Assembly (NCBI GenBank): GCA_030169165.1
Contig: CM058043.1
Span: 42,205,745-42,269,744, forward strand
DNA: 64,000 bases
Reading direction: 5' to 3'
DNA from: Centaurea solstitialis
Taxonomy: Eukaryota; Streptophyta; Magnoliopsida; Asterales; Asteraceae
The notes under the pieces are model-generated. The model did not search any database. It had not been told where the DNA came from and worked only from the letters and a program-made list of their open reading frames with translations. Below, in pieces: positions 49,146 through 60,460 of this stretch. Positions within the stretch are counted from its first letter, which is position 1, and each line of letters opens with the position of its first letter. Made by a program: the position numbers and the translations under genes.

Positions 49146-52100
49146 GAAAGTTCAAATGTGAACCACTTTTTGGTTGTGAACGTGAGGACAACCGAGAGCG
49201 CGACACGTGGCGGCTTTGAGTGTGGTCCCCCTCTTTAATTCAATGCCCTCCCATGAATCGCGTCTAGTCATCCGCAATGGATCTGACGTGGCGCCTTGTC
49301 ATCCGCCACGTGTCGCGCTCTCGGTTGTCCTCACGTTCACAACCAAAAAGTGGTTCACATTTTTGTACCCACCCCTATATATATATATATTTATATGTAT
49401 TATAGAATGACTATGGTCTTAGAATTACGCAAGATATGTCTTTTGCCAAATAGTCCACCTTGTCCAAAGTCTATGACTTGCCAAACGTTTTTTTGTTTAG
49501 TCCTCTCCCATCCCATGTACCAAATGCACCCTAAATGGTAGCCAACACATCCAGTTGTGAACCAATTGTTACGTACTTACCTAGAATTCAAATTGAAATA
49601 CACATACATACACACATACATACATACATACATACGAATGTACATATATGCATATCACCCAAAAGCCACCTTGGAATTATAAAGAAGCGTTTCTTAATAA
49701 GAAAAAAGAAGCCCAGATGCTCAAGCACAATATCATATTGGTTGTGTTTCTAGCAATGAGCAGCCAGGCTTAAAGAAGCACCGAGAAAGAGATAAGGGTC
49801 CCATATATGCATATATATATATATATATTGTGGTGCTATTGCTATATGATCTTTAGCTATAGGACTTGTGTGCTTGCTAGGAAGTCCTTATACGAGTCAT
49901 GAGTAAAAAGAAAGTGGTAACGGTCGATGATTGTTCATATTTGAGTATTTGCTGACGGAATGCCTCACATCAAGGTGGCAGGATTATGGCCCTCTGTATA
50001 AGGTCGGGTTAGGTTTTTAAGAGGTGCTGAAGTCTGATTTCACTTCTGATTTTTAAGAGGTGGTGCTGAAGTCGAATTTCACTTCTGATTTTTAGGAGGT
50101 GGTGCTGAAGTCTGAATCAATAAGACTGCTTGTTTTCGTAAAGTGGCAAACATCTAATTATGTATAATGTCTATTGTATTCCTCAAAAATTCAACTTAAA
50201 CACGTCAATTGAAGTGAGCATCGATGATCGAAGAATGAAAAGGAAAAAAAAAAGAACGATGCTGACAGATTTGACAGACTGGAATTTTATTCACATCTCA
50301 CACACCGAAGCCCTCACTTAGGTGTATCAAGATGTTCTGGAAAGCCAACACACAGATCTAGAATCTTCGTGTTTTGCGTTTTTGCAGATTCGGGGAACAT
50401 CTAGGCTAAAACCGACATTGTAACCGAAATGGTGTTGGACCAAAATAATAGATTACTAAATGGCTAGGTTATCACTTAATTTACATAGGAATAGGACATT
50501 AACTCATTTAGGGTTAAGAAGCTCTAAAAAGGAAAAAAAAACGTTCGAATTGACTTATGTTTAATAAGAGCATTTTTTGAAAAAAAAACAAACACCACCT
50601 AAGTATATATATTTGATACATGTATGTATAGGTGAAAGATCGTGTGAGAAGAAGAGTTAACGTGACTTGAGATGGGTATGAACGGATCTAGACCATTGAT
50701 CACTTTTAATCTCAAACCCATCCCATGAATTGCGCTTCATAGGGAATTCATTCGGTGCATCTCGGTGCATATCATCCTAATGTGCATCCAACCCTTTTCA
50801 CCATAACTCCACTTCTCACCGGAGCCCAACCATGTATGCATATGTATATACCTATATATATATATAGCTATATACCCACATGTATATGTGTATGTATTTA
50901 TATATAATTACACATAAATTATGTAATATGATATAACATGCATACATGTAAGTTCGTTGGATCTGAATTTGGATGTGGATATGGATTCATATCTGATCTG
51001 ACTTCAGAAAAGTGATCAGATACTTTTACTAGCAATAACACCTTAACAGATCCATGTTGGAAAATTTAATTGTATTCAGATCCAAACATCAGCACATTCA
51101 ATTCAGTGAAGCATCCATTTACAAGCCTAGTTGTAAGCTATTCAGTAACACAAACGATAGAAACAACAAATTGACACCTTTAGTCTTTACATGTTAACTA
51201 AGAAGAAAAAAATGCATTTTGATGGCTGAAAATTAAAAATGTGCACACTAGATATATGAAAAATAAATACCAAGTGCCTGATGGCAGTATGCCAAATGGC
51301 CACTTGCACTGAACTAACTTATAACCTTGATATGCTAACAACTAAAAGAAACCCCTAATTTAAGTTCACAGACAAAAAAATAAAATATTAGATTTGAGGT
51401 ATCATTAAATCAAAACCCCATTAAGAACAAAAGAAATTAGTTATGACCAATCAGTCCAATAAAACTGACTATGGTTCGTTTACGTATCTTTTAACTTGTG
51501 ACAGAGTCTCATGAAGTCGTTTTTAACAAATACGATTAGCTCATTGCACCAACTACAAGCCTACAACCACAACGTAACCAGTAATTTGCATTTTGCGCCA
51601 AACATTGCATATTATGGGAACCTAAGGGCAAGAAACAGATTACAAATACAGTTTTTTCCATCTATGAACAGAAAAGAACCTCAATTATACAAATAGACAT
51701 GTATGAACTTCTTAAATTTCAATGATTAGCCTTGATGTTTGAACTATAAAAATCCAATCAAACATTACTAATCTGTAAAAAGAAGGGTGTGCAAGTGAGA
51801 ATAAAGCTGGATCATATCATCCTGATCACAGATTCAAGTAATATCATTTAGTTACTCCAATTGAACAATATAAGACCTAAAACTACTATTGGAAATCACC
51901 AATAAAGAAGCAAGCATAAAAACCCCTAATTCAAAATCACTAAAGTCTGGACTACATAAACCCTATAATAAACAAACACAATTCAAAGTCCATTAGAAAC
52001 CCCCAAAATCCAAAAACCCTACTCCTATCACAAACCCTAAACTACATTAAAACCCCAAAATTGAAGCTTCAAACAGACAATTAAACACAAACAGAAACTA

Positions 52101-52374
52101 AAAAACAATCAACTGATACACATAGTTACATACCACTGTTCTTGATTGAATCCTTGGCATCGAATCCCGATTGCCTATGGTGGAAATGGAAGAGCGAGAA
52201 GATCGCAGAGAGTGAAACCGAAACGCTAAGAAGCAAGATGAAAACGCACTTGAAAGTGAAGAATTGGGCGATTCTGGAGAAAACCCTAGAAAATCGATGA
52301 TGATGATGATTGTGGTTTTGGTTTTGGTGGTGCTGAAGAAGGTTAATTGGCAATTCGGGTTCGGATTTCCCCAT
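45494..52374 (-). CDS. DUF7036 family protein with proline-rich tail, complete five-exon gene
   Basis: Minus-strand exons 52134-52374, 48645-48754, 47885-48256, 46444-47128 and 45494-45567 join with GT..AG introns into 493 residues. The start ATG (52372-52374, MGKSEPELPI) is the first in frame. A His-rich cytosolic segment precedes one membrane helix (about 43-62, CVFILLLSVSVSLSAIFSLF). The conserved domain (81 to about 316) shows LEKPVSLLLPQITRLEYDIY, VAILSMHESGASNSTDVVFG, FEILKFPGGVTIIPK, NFIQLKEQLESGLQLMPYE and KNLGLDNTVFGKVKEISLSS. Residues about 317-468 are rich in Pro and Ser (DAPTPSPSPAPSPDQ). The last exon ends in a hydrophobic run (WGLLSILMALHILFL) preceded by small residues. The family is plant-specific with no known function. 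The first intron is 3.4 kb and carries a MITE. Confidence 0.87.
46005..46380. mobile_element. Tourist-like (PIF/Harbinger) MITE in DUF7036 intron 4
   Basis: 376 bp between TTA target repeats (46002-46004 and 46381-46383), with terminal inverted repeats GAGCATCTCCA..TGGAGATGCTC. A 3-bp TTA duplication is the mark of PIF/Harbinger elements. No coding capacity. Confidence 0.85.
47262..47639. mobile_element. Foldback element with internal repeats in DUF7036 intron 3
   Basis: The ends GGGTAAATTACATATTTGGT and ACCAAATATGTAATTTACCC are exact inverted repeats. The inside is an imperfect palindrome made of GTGGTTTACA.TATATTGCACT units on one side and their complements on the other. The flanks TAGTTTTTT and TATTTTCTT agree at seven of nine bases, a possible decayed 9-bp MULE duplication. 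Confidence 0.75.
49077..49142. repeat. Palindromic TC-TA-GA microsatellite
   Basis: A pure (TC)n run turns into (TA)n and then (GA)n, so the whole tract is self-complementary. It touches the left end of the family A MITE. Similar mixed tracts border the copies at 1884 and 17761. Confidence 0.95.
49143..49375. repeat. Foldback MITE, family A, complete copy in DUF7036 intron 1
   Basis: Nearly the same as 17761-17990, with the same arms and duplicated interior motif and TA repeats on its right side. Small differences include ATTTTTGTACCC in place of ATTTGAACCC at the right end. Confidence 0.9.
50628..50835. repeat. MITE family C, copy 2, in DUF7036 intron 1
   Basis: Shares GACCATTGATCACTTTTAATCTC, CGGTGCATCTCGGTGCATAT and TTCACCATAACTCC..TTCTCACCGG with 43625-43935. 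The ends GTGAGAAGAAGAGTTAACGT and its partner TAACTCCACTTCTCACC are imperfect inverted repeats. Confidence 0.6.
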
Positions 52375-52399
52375 TTGCAAAGCATCTGTGCAATCTGTA

Positions 52400-53516
52400 G
52401 GTATCTTATGAAGAAGCCATGGATGAATTTGAAGAAATTTTAGAGAGAATTTAGAGAGAATGAATATGATGAATTCCCTTTTTTCTTCTTGTGTGTTGTT
52501 TATCTTTGTTTGTACAACTGTTACTAGTGCTGATGAGGAAGCATCTGTTTTGTGCCACTACCACTACAACTCCACATCACCAAGTAAAAAAAGTATATAT
52601 ATATATTCACTTTTCAAATAAATTCAAATTTTAGTCAAGTTTATGGTATTTTTATTAACATGTATTTTCTTATCTCATTCTTTTAAATTTAAAACTTCTT
52701 TTTTTTAAATAAGATTTTCTCTTATCACTTTGTTTTAAAAGAGAATTTTTAGGATAGGTCATGAAGTAATTCTTTTTTAAGTTTATAAAAACCTTAAAAT
52801 AAGTTGGAGTGGACCGTGAATTTCAAATAGGAGGGGGAGAGGAAGCGATTCTCTGTATGGATGGGATACGGTTAACGTGGTTGGGGATCTGGCGGGCTAG
52901 GCAGGCGAGCGGGCTCGGCGACATCAGTAACCTCCATTGGGAGTGGGATTCCGAAGCGGCGTTCTCAGCGGTGTGGCCACACCGATGAAGTTGGGGCTTC
53001 ATCTCTCTCTGTCTCTCTCTCTCTCTATATCTATATCTCTCTCTATACATTTCTTTCTCTCATCTTTGTTATTAAAAAATGTATGTATTGGGTATTTGAT
53101 TTGGTAGATTTGGGTACTTTAGGACTCAAAAGGGCTTATAATGGTTCTATGGTAAATCTAATGTGGCAGTGATGTGGCAGAGGCTCGAATACGGATAGCT
53201 TTATAGCTAAAGAGCGCTCTTCAAATTAGTTCACCTTTAATAAAATATTAATACATAATATAAATTAGTTTACTTTTCACATGTCTTAAATATTATTGTT
53301 TAGCACTATAACAGATAAATTAATTAACTATATAATATATTTTTAGTTTATAAAGATGTTTTATTTTTTATTTTAAAGTAAATTACATATTTTATCTCCA
53401 TTAAAAGATTTATAGGATTTCTATTGATGTAGTTTTTATTTTTGTAATTTTTAATTATTATGATATTATAATTTTATAAATTTTTATTACAATATGTAAT
53501 ATGTTATTATTATATT
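52400..53516. other. Intergenic DNA upstream of the DUF7036 gene
   Basis: Contains the DUF7036 promoter and leader region, a CT microsatellite (about 53001-53045) and, near 53125-53200, a GGGCTTATAATGGTTC..GATGTGGCAG stretch that resembles a MITE arm. No gene supported. Confidence 0.45.
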
Positions 53517-53825
53517 ATGAGACTTACAAATACTTCTGGTTCTGGGGTTTCCACGCTTGAAAAAAAGAACCTGGGGCGTATCTCCCAAAATCATTGGTCT
53601 GGTACTAGATGTAGCTTTTCCACCAGGCAAAATGCCTAATATTTATAACGCTCTGGTAGTTAAGGGTCGAGATACCGTGGGTCAACCAATTAATGTGACT
53701 TGTGAGGTACAACAATTATTAGGAAACAATCGAGTTAGGGCCGTAGCTATGAGTGCTACAGACGGTCTAACGAGAGGAATGGACGTAATTGATACGGGAG
53801 CTCCGCTAAGTGTTCCGGTCGGTGG
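53517..53825 (+). pseudogene. atpB: Nuclear plastid DNA insertion: 5' end of atpB
   Basis: Starts at the plastid atpB start codon region (ATGAGA, then TCTGGTTCTGGGGTTTCCAC) and reads LDVAFPPGKMPNIYNALVVK, INVTCEVQQLLGNNRVRAVA and DTGAPLSVPVGG, which are the N-terminal residues of the CF1 ATP synthase beta subunit. One extra base near 53580-53590 shifts the frame, and homology stops abruptly after SVPVGG at 53825. Substitutions relative to the conserved protein, such as TRGMD for MRGME, indicate decay in the nucleus. The promoter, the P-loop and the rest of the gene are absent. Confidence 0.9.
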
Positions 53826-54604
53826 TAACTATTATAGTTTTTATGGTTATAGTTTTTATTGTATCAATCATAAACCGATTATTGATCGAGAGTGAAATGT
53901 ATATGAAATATACATAAAAAGGAACAATCTAAATAGTCTTTGGATAGGAAACTTCAAACTAAGGGTTTACTTGGAATCAAACGAGAGGCATACATGGAGC
54001 TTGGGAGGAAGTTTGAAACACAACAGAAGGAGGATGAAGAACTTCAATGATGCACCTGAATATAGGATGGGAGATGTAAAAAAGTCTAACAGTAAAAACA
54101 AGAGGTCATACACGAAGGTATTGAAAAAAGACTGTAGTAAGAAAAAGGAGGATGCTCATAGGCAGGGTGGCGAAACAGAAGACAACGACGAAATCGTCGA
54201 AGTATGGTCAGTTGATCTGAATTGGGAAGTAGTCAAATAAAAGCACACCATACTTCGACGAAATGGTTGCTAAGCAAGCGTAACTTCTAATTGGGAAGTA
54301 GTCAAATAATTCAAGAAAAGTAACAAAATGGTGAACGTGAGTTGATCAACTCTATATATCATTCCATAAAAAGGATAAGATCGATGGACTGAAGAGTCAA
54401 ATGACGACGATAAAGAAGTCGTTTAATGGTTTGCGTTCGTGATAGGTAACATTAGTTTCACAGCTCTTGAAATTAGTTTTATTCTTTCAAGTTAAGCCTC
54501 TATATTTAAACTGTTGTGTGATGATGAAGTTGCTTTACTTGCACCTGTACTTGTTTTGTTTCATTTTATGCTCGCCTTTTTTCGTTAGTGGGCTATCTGA
54601 ATAT

Positions 54605-54707
54605 GAAGGAAGAGATTATTGACATTTATCCAAGGTGCTCATTGACATTTATCTTGTGTCCAAGGTGCTCATTGACATTTATCTTGTGTTAGAAGGAAGA
54701 GATTATT
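54605..54707. repeat. 30-bp tandem duplication inside a 16-bp direct repeat
   Basis: CAAGGTGCTCATTGACATTT plus ATCTTGTGTC occurs at 54631-54660 and again, with one change, at 54661-54690. GAAGGAAGAGATTATT flanks the block at 54605-54620 and 54692-54707. Confidence 0.85.
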
Positions 54708-54929
54708 TTATTTTCTTTCATACCGTCTCAGGCTGATTCGTGTTCTTGGTCGATTATGTTCGACATTTTTTACTTTCTTTTTTTGGAAAATCGAGACATT
54801 TACTTTTTTCATTTGTTAATTGGTTTTGACCTTTTTCAGCCTTATTTTTGCAGGGTTGAATATCAATCTAGGCCAACTATCAACGCGTTTCTTCATTAAA
54901 TCATCTTCTCGCAAGATTACCCCAAAGGG

Positions 54930-55200
54930 TCCATTTGTTAGGGATTTGAGTACTTGGATTACTACTGAAAGTCATGAAAACACTTTTAGATTGAAGTATT
55001 TCAATGGTACAATCGAAATCAAGAATATGATAAAATTCAGTATGCAAGAAGAGTTTTTCTATTTATGTATTCTGATTTTCATACCAAAAGAAATGATAAA
55101 AAGAAATTGGATAATAACTTCCCTATCCAAAAAACCAACCAAAAATTCTATCCAAAAATTGGTTAAGCCAGCTGCAAAAACGGGTTTAAAATTCCAAGGT
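54930..55200. repeat. Dispersed repeat related to 44190-44480
   Basis: Both copies share GCTTGGATTACTA / ACTTGGATTACTACTG, GAAGTATTTCAATGGTAC / ATTATTTCGATGGTAC, AAAATTCAGTAT and AAAACGGGTTTAAA in the same order. Open frames over it (for example 54820-55290) show no known domain. Confidence 0.6.
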
Positions 55201-56586
55201 CAAAACCAATCACCAACACACTTTGTTTACTACCGTGATGACGTAGGCAATATCTCAACATCACATTTACAACAAGCTATAGTAACGTAGTTGGCTTATC
55301 TTATTTTGACCATAGTGGATAGAAACTTTGTGGTTTTTTCATGATTCCTTTAGAAGGTTGATTCTGAATTTTGATTTCTTCTATATCATTTTTGTCTTTG
55401 TATGAATGCTGCAAACTAAAACGGTTCTCATTTTCTACACTTTTTCTTTAATTCTTCATTAGGTTTTATGGGTTTCATCTTCATTTTTTCTCATATCATA
55501 TAAACCGAACTGACTATCATGCCTTATGTCTTCAGACGTTGTTTAAATAGGACTAACAAGTGAAAATGTTAATTGGCCTAAAGAAACTGTATCTAACTTG
55601 TACTTAAAATGAAGTTGGGGGAGAGAAGGGTCATGTGAAAATTGAAAAGTTAATTTACCTCATTTGCATTGTCCAGATCGACCTTGATGGGTACATGTTG
55701 TAACTTAAGCATGGAGGATGTTCATTATTTTTTTAGAGTAAACTACGAGTTTCGTCCCTGTGGTTTGATGATTATAAATATTTCTGTCCCAGTAGTTTAG
55801 AATTTGCTTTTTTCGTCCTTGTGATTTCAATTTGTTTATATTTTCGTTCCTGCCTCAAACTCTGTTAACAAAAGGGGTTTAAATGTCAAAAAAAAACATT
55901 TTTTTGCAAAGTTATATATTCAGTTCTTGTGGTTTGTAGAGTTAAAAATTTATCCTTAAATCTCAAAAAACTTAAAACTTATATATTGGTTTTTTCTTTT
56001 TTGTTGTTTATTAATTATATTTCTATATTATATGTTATACACATTTTTTAAAAACTATATATACACACATATATAGCATATATGTGTTTTCTTAATTTAA
56101 ATTATTTTTTCTCTTTTAGTTTTTTATTGTTTTTTATTATATTTCTAAACTATTAATTTTTATTTAAATACTAAAATCAATTAATAAAAAAAATGTAAAT
56201 GTGTATACGAATTAGTATGAGTAAAACATTTTTAATAAAAACAACTGGTTGATGTAAAAAAACTAATTTTTTTTCACGAGTAAACTTTTCAAATGATTAT
56301 TTTAAAATAAGTATAAATTAGTAGTTTTATTTTATTTATTGATTTACTTGAGATCTTTATTACTATAAAAAAATAAGTAAAACTATTAATTTTTATTTAT
56401 AAGTATGAGTAAAACGTATTTAAAAAAAGTAAGATTTTTGTTCATTAGTGTGAGTAAAGCGTATTTAAATTAAGTAAACCGTTATTTTTTTACTTATTTT
56501 AAATTAACATTTGAAAAGTTTAATATTACTTATGAAAAAAATTAAGTTTTATTTTATACCAACCGGTTGTTTTTGTTAAATACATT

Positions 56587-57577
56587 TGTTGATCCAGCTC
56601 TCCTAAGACCTGATGAAATAATAATGATCCTGAATCTTTACTTAGTGAATAGGTTTTTACTTCTGTTATAGCTTGAGGAATTATCACTGAATCTGTTCAG
56701 TGTTATTCCATGTTACTTATGCTGTAACTTATTTTTTATAATCATCAGGATCAGGATCAGGAGACGAACGAGTCTGTTCTGCAGTCTACTGATCCTGTCC
56801 ACTGAAGTGAAGACCTCCTGAAGACATCAAGATCATACTCAAAGAACCATCAGCGACGTCGAAGAATTAGCTGATGAAAGGAACAGCATGCTCGTGATCT
56901 GAAGACGGAACTCGGTGATAGCAGGCTGCTCAATTTCGTATGACATCCTAAAGATTCATCAGGATACAAGTGACCCTGAACAACATCAGTTTCAGGACTC
57001 TACTCACTGATCAGTATCCTGATCCTGAAGGATTAGTGTAATGTCTTAGTCTAATGCACAAAAGGATTATCCGCCTTTACTGACACAAAAGTACATAAGG
57101 ACAGTCTCTTTACTGTTCCCTCCGTACTTATCAGACCTCAAGGAAACTGTTTACACACTTCCTCTTTTGCACACCATGCAAAGAGTATTTGTTTATAGTA
57201 AATAGTACAAAGGACCACTTACATTGTGACACGTACACAAAAGTGAGTCTACATGCATTTAATGCATTGGGTATAAATAGGACTTGAAGAGATGTTCTCC
57301 ATACTTCTTCTTCAACCTAAATATACCCTAATCCTTTCTTTCTTATTTTCCTCTATCTTCTTTCTTTTCTTATCTTCTCACTTTAGTGCATAGTGAAAGA
57401 AAGCTTAGATTGTTTAGTTTAGACTTATTGTCTTTTCTATTTCTGCAACACTCTGTAAATTCATATTGTTAATATAACAAAGAATTTAAAAGTGAAATTT
57501 TGTGTGATTATATTCAACCCCCCTTCTATAATCCCAAACACTATCCTTACTTGAAGGTCACCTCATTGGGACCAACA
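56587..57577 (+). mobile_element. Solo LTR, family B, 991 bp
   Basis: Starts TGTTGATCCAGCTCTCC, ends TTGGGACCAACA, target duplication ACATT (56582-56586 and 57578-57582). It contains GGGTATAAATAGGAC near 57270, a likely TATA box. Same family as 40628-41622. It sits in the arm of the foldback element. Confidence 0.88.
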
Positions 57578-57781
57578 ACATTTTACTCACACTAATCCGT
57601 ATACTCATTTATATTTTATTTTTTATTAACTAATTTTAATATTTAATATTTAAATTAAAAAAGGATACATATATATAATGTTGCATATATATAATATAGA
57701 AATATAATAAAAAATAATAAAAAAGAAAAAAAGAAAAAGATAATTTAAATTAAGAAAACACACACATATATATGCTATATA

Positions 57782-58419
57782 TAGGGGTGTTCACGGGACG
57801 GGTAGTAGTATTTTGTGAACCGCAAACCGCGGGGCGGATACCTTGTTTTAATAACCGAAACCGACCCGCAGGCTGTGGGTACCCGCTCTGCGTGTACCCA
57901 CAAGGAGGCGGGTAACCGTGGTCTGGGTTGCGGGTACCCGAAAATCGACCTGTTTTTCGTTTTTACTGTTTTTTCAACAAGAATTTTATAGATTTAAACA
58001 CAAAACACCTAAGTTCAATAGTTCATGACTCAGACTACATACCAAAGTTCAACGGTTCATTATTCAAATACTCGATGTTGAAACAAAGAAAAAAGAATTG
58101 GGGGAGGGGAGTTGCTAGAGGTAAGTTTAGGCAGGGTTTTGAAGGATTGACGTCAAATGGCTTTTCTTTTGTTCAAAAAAAATTACTTTTGTTATTACAT
58201 ATTAATAAATATATATATTTTAAATAAGTTAAAAACATGCGGGGCGGAGCGGGTACCCGCGGATACTGAATTTTAAAATCCGAAACTGCTCCGCTTTTAA
58301 CGGGTACCCGACTCTTCGAGTTTTTCGGGTTACAGGTTTTGCGGATATCGGTTTTTTCGGTCTCGATTCGTGCGGGGCAAGTTGGTTACTTAGTTTTTCG
58401 GTTTTTTTGTACACCCTTA
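57782..58419. mobile_element. hAT-type MITE, 638 bp
   Basis: Flanked by an exact 8-bp duplication GCTATATA (57774-57781 and 58420-58427). The ends TAGGGGTGTTCAC and GTACACCCTTA are short imperfect inverted repeats. The subterminal parts are rich in GGGTACCCG words on both sides. The 99-residue open frame inside has no known domain. Confidence 0.85.
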
Positions 58420-58453
58420 GCTATATATGTGTATATATATATATATATATAAT

Positions 58454-58898
58454 CAAGGGCGAATTTTCCTTATGTCTAGGTAGGTCTCGGGACCTACCTA
58501 ATTTTTTCGTTTTTATTAAAGGTTAAATAGAATTTTTTTTGGGACCTACCTTAAAAAGTTTAGAGGAACTACCTTAAAATTTTATTTTACAGCTTATGAT
58601 AAGTAAAGACTTTGGTGGTGTGATGGGGAACACCTTTGTTTTGTATAGTAGGTCATGGGTTCAATTCTCCTTGAGTACATTGTTACTTTTTGTGAAAATT
58701 TTTTGTTTAAGTCCCGAAAATTTTAAGTTTGACTCAAATACCAAACATAATAAGCCCACCAAACAAAAAAACCACGACATAAATGTTTGATTTTTAGTTT
58801 CAATGACCCGACCTGACAAAAAAATAGTTGACATTTTTATTTTTTTCGGCTAAACTTAATTAAGAAACCACGTGGGTTTTTGTTCTAGATCCGCCACT
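58454..58898. mobile_element. hAT-like MITE, 445 bp
   Basis: Flanked by TATATAAT (58446-58453 and 58899-58906). The ends CAAGGGCGAATTTTCC and GATCCGCCACTG are imperfect inverted repeats. The centre contains GGTCATGGGTTCAATTCTCC, which resembles a tRNA-type B box and may betray an older SINE piece. Confidence 0.7.
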
Positions 58899-59670
58899 GT
58901 ATATAATTTTTTTTAAATGTGTATAACATATAATATAGAAATATAATTGAAAAAGAATAAAGGAAAAAACCAATATATAACTTTTAAATTTTTTGAAATT
59001 TAAGAATAAATTTTTAACTCTACAAACCACAAGGACTAAATATATAACTTTGCAAAAAAAAGTTTTTGACATTTTAACCCCTTTTGCTAACAGAGTTAGA
59101 GGCATGAACGAAAATATAAACAAATTGAAACTACAAGGACGAAAAAAACAGTTTTTAAACCACAGGGACAAAAATAGTTATAATCATCAAACCATAGGTA
59201 CGAAAATCATAGTTTACTCTATTTTTTATTATAAAATATTTATATTAATATCCTTTATCTAAAATAAATTATATTAGACTAAAAGACCAAAATTTCCCTC
59301 ATATAAGGAGCACATGGTAGCACTAACGACAGTCATTTGACACTCCTCACCAAAACCCAACCTGGTGGTAATCACATAATAGTTGCTAATTCAACATCAC
59401 AGTTGATACCTTTTTATCACATAAGATGGCAGTAATAGCAAAAAGGGCAAAAGTTCACAACGAACTTTCATATTTTGAATAATCAAGTATCTATACTTTC
59501 ATTTTTGCAACAAATAAATCCTTGAACTTTTGTAAATTGAACAAATAGTTCTCTTAACTATTTCAAACTAAAAAAAGCATATCGAACTTCTGTATACTGG
59601 ATTGTTAAGTCCTTAAACATTTTATTTAACAAAGTCTTTACACTAAAAGAGGAAATAAATATACCATTTA

Positions 59671-59929
59671 GGTTGTGTTTGACAAACTAGCTGATAAGCT
59701 AGCTTATGAACAAATTATGTTTGACAAAAACTAACTTATGAGTATGTAAACTGACAAAAAACATATATTTGGATTTAATAATTAGTATTAGTAAGGTTAT
59801 AATTGAAAAAAGCTACAAAAAACTCTCAAAATTGTACTTTAAGTAGCGTTTCAATAAGATAGCTTATGGTTTATCCAAACATGTACTAGCTTATAAACTA
59901 AATTGTTTTTTGGTTTGCCAAACACAACC
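59671..59929. mobile_element. Tourist-like MITE, 259 bp
   Basis: TTA target repeats (59668-59670 and 59930-59932) with inverted ends GGTTGTGTTTGACAAAC and GTTTGCCAAACACAACC. TAGCTTAT.AAC motifs are repeated in both halves. TTA duplication and size fit PIF/Harbinger MITEs. Confidence 0.8.
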
Positions 59930-60460
59930 TTATTATCAATAACTCTAGGGGTAACAATTTTGTAGCAAACCAAATCAACCAATATGACTATCAATCGTAC
60001 CAATTAGATAAGAACTAATTTAATTGGTACCGATTATAATTGGTTGGTAGTACCATATAGAGATGGGCATCCGGCCCGGGTTCGGCCCGATGAAAAGCCC
60101 GACCCGGCCCTAGTTTTGGAAGATTTGAAGGCCCGGTCTAAGGCCTGGCCCGACCCGTTTTAGTGACATTTTCGTAAATTTCTTGAAATTTTGAAATCTA
60201 GCCGTTTTTCCTATAGTTTTTTGCAATTTTCTAGTCGTTTTTTTTTGTCTTGGAATGCCATGTCATTGGTATATATAGGTAGTATGAGGTAGTTTATGAA
60301 ACACCAACTTCTTAAATGCAAAAAACGCTCATAATTCTCGTATCTCGCATTCTCGTAATCTCGTTTCTCTCTTGCAATTTGGAAGTTATTCTTGTTTAGT
60401 TATTCTTACGTAGAAGTTATTCTCGTTACAAAACGCAAAAAACGTTCACCATTCTCGCAA

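Larger units (their letters stand above)
55735..59220. mobile_element. Long foldback element carrying three nested insertions
   Basis: The ends AGAGTAAACTACGAGTTTCG and TAGTTTACTCT are inverted. The arms keep pairing inward: GTCCCTGTGGTTTGATGATT against AATCATCAAACCATAGG; CTCTGTTAACAAAAGGGG against CCCCTTTTGCTAACAGAG; then an AT-rich stretch to a centre near 56380. Removing the insertions at 56587-57577, 57782-58419 and 58454-58898 leaves about 1.4 kb that is almost entirely one hairpin. No coding capacity. A MULE-type origin is plausible, but the target duplication is unclear. Confidence 0.75.

Noticed and set aside
53971..54240. 89-residue Lys/Glu-rich open frame after the atpB fragment
   Set aside because: No domain, no splice partners found and highly charged low-complexity sequence; not supported as a gene.
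57928..58227. 99-residue open frame
   Set aside because: Inside the hAT-type MITE, with no homology I recognise; likely chance.
58640..58700. tRNA-like B box GGGTTCAATTCTCC
   Set aside because: No cloverleaf can be drawn and no matching A box at the right distance, so no tRNA gene is called.
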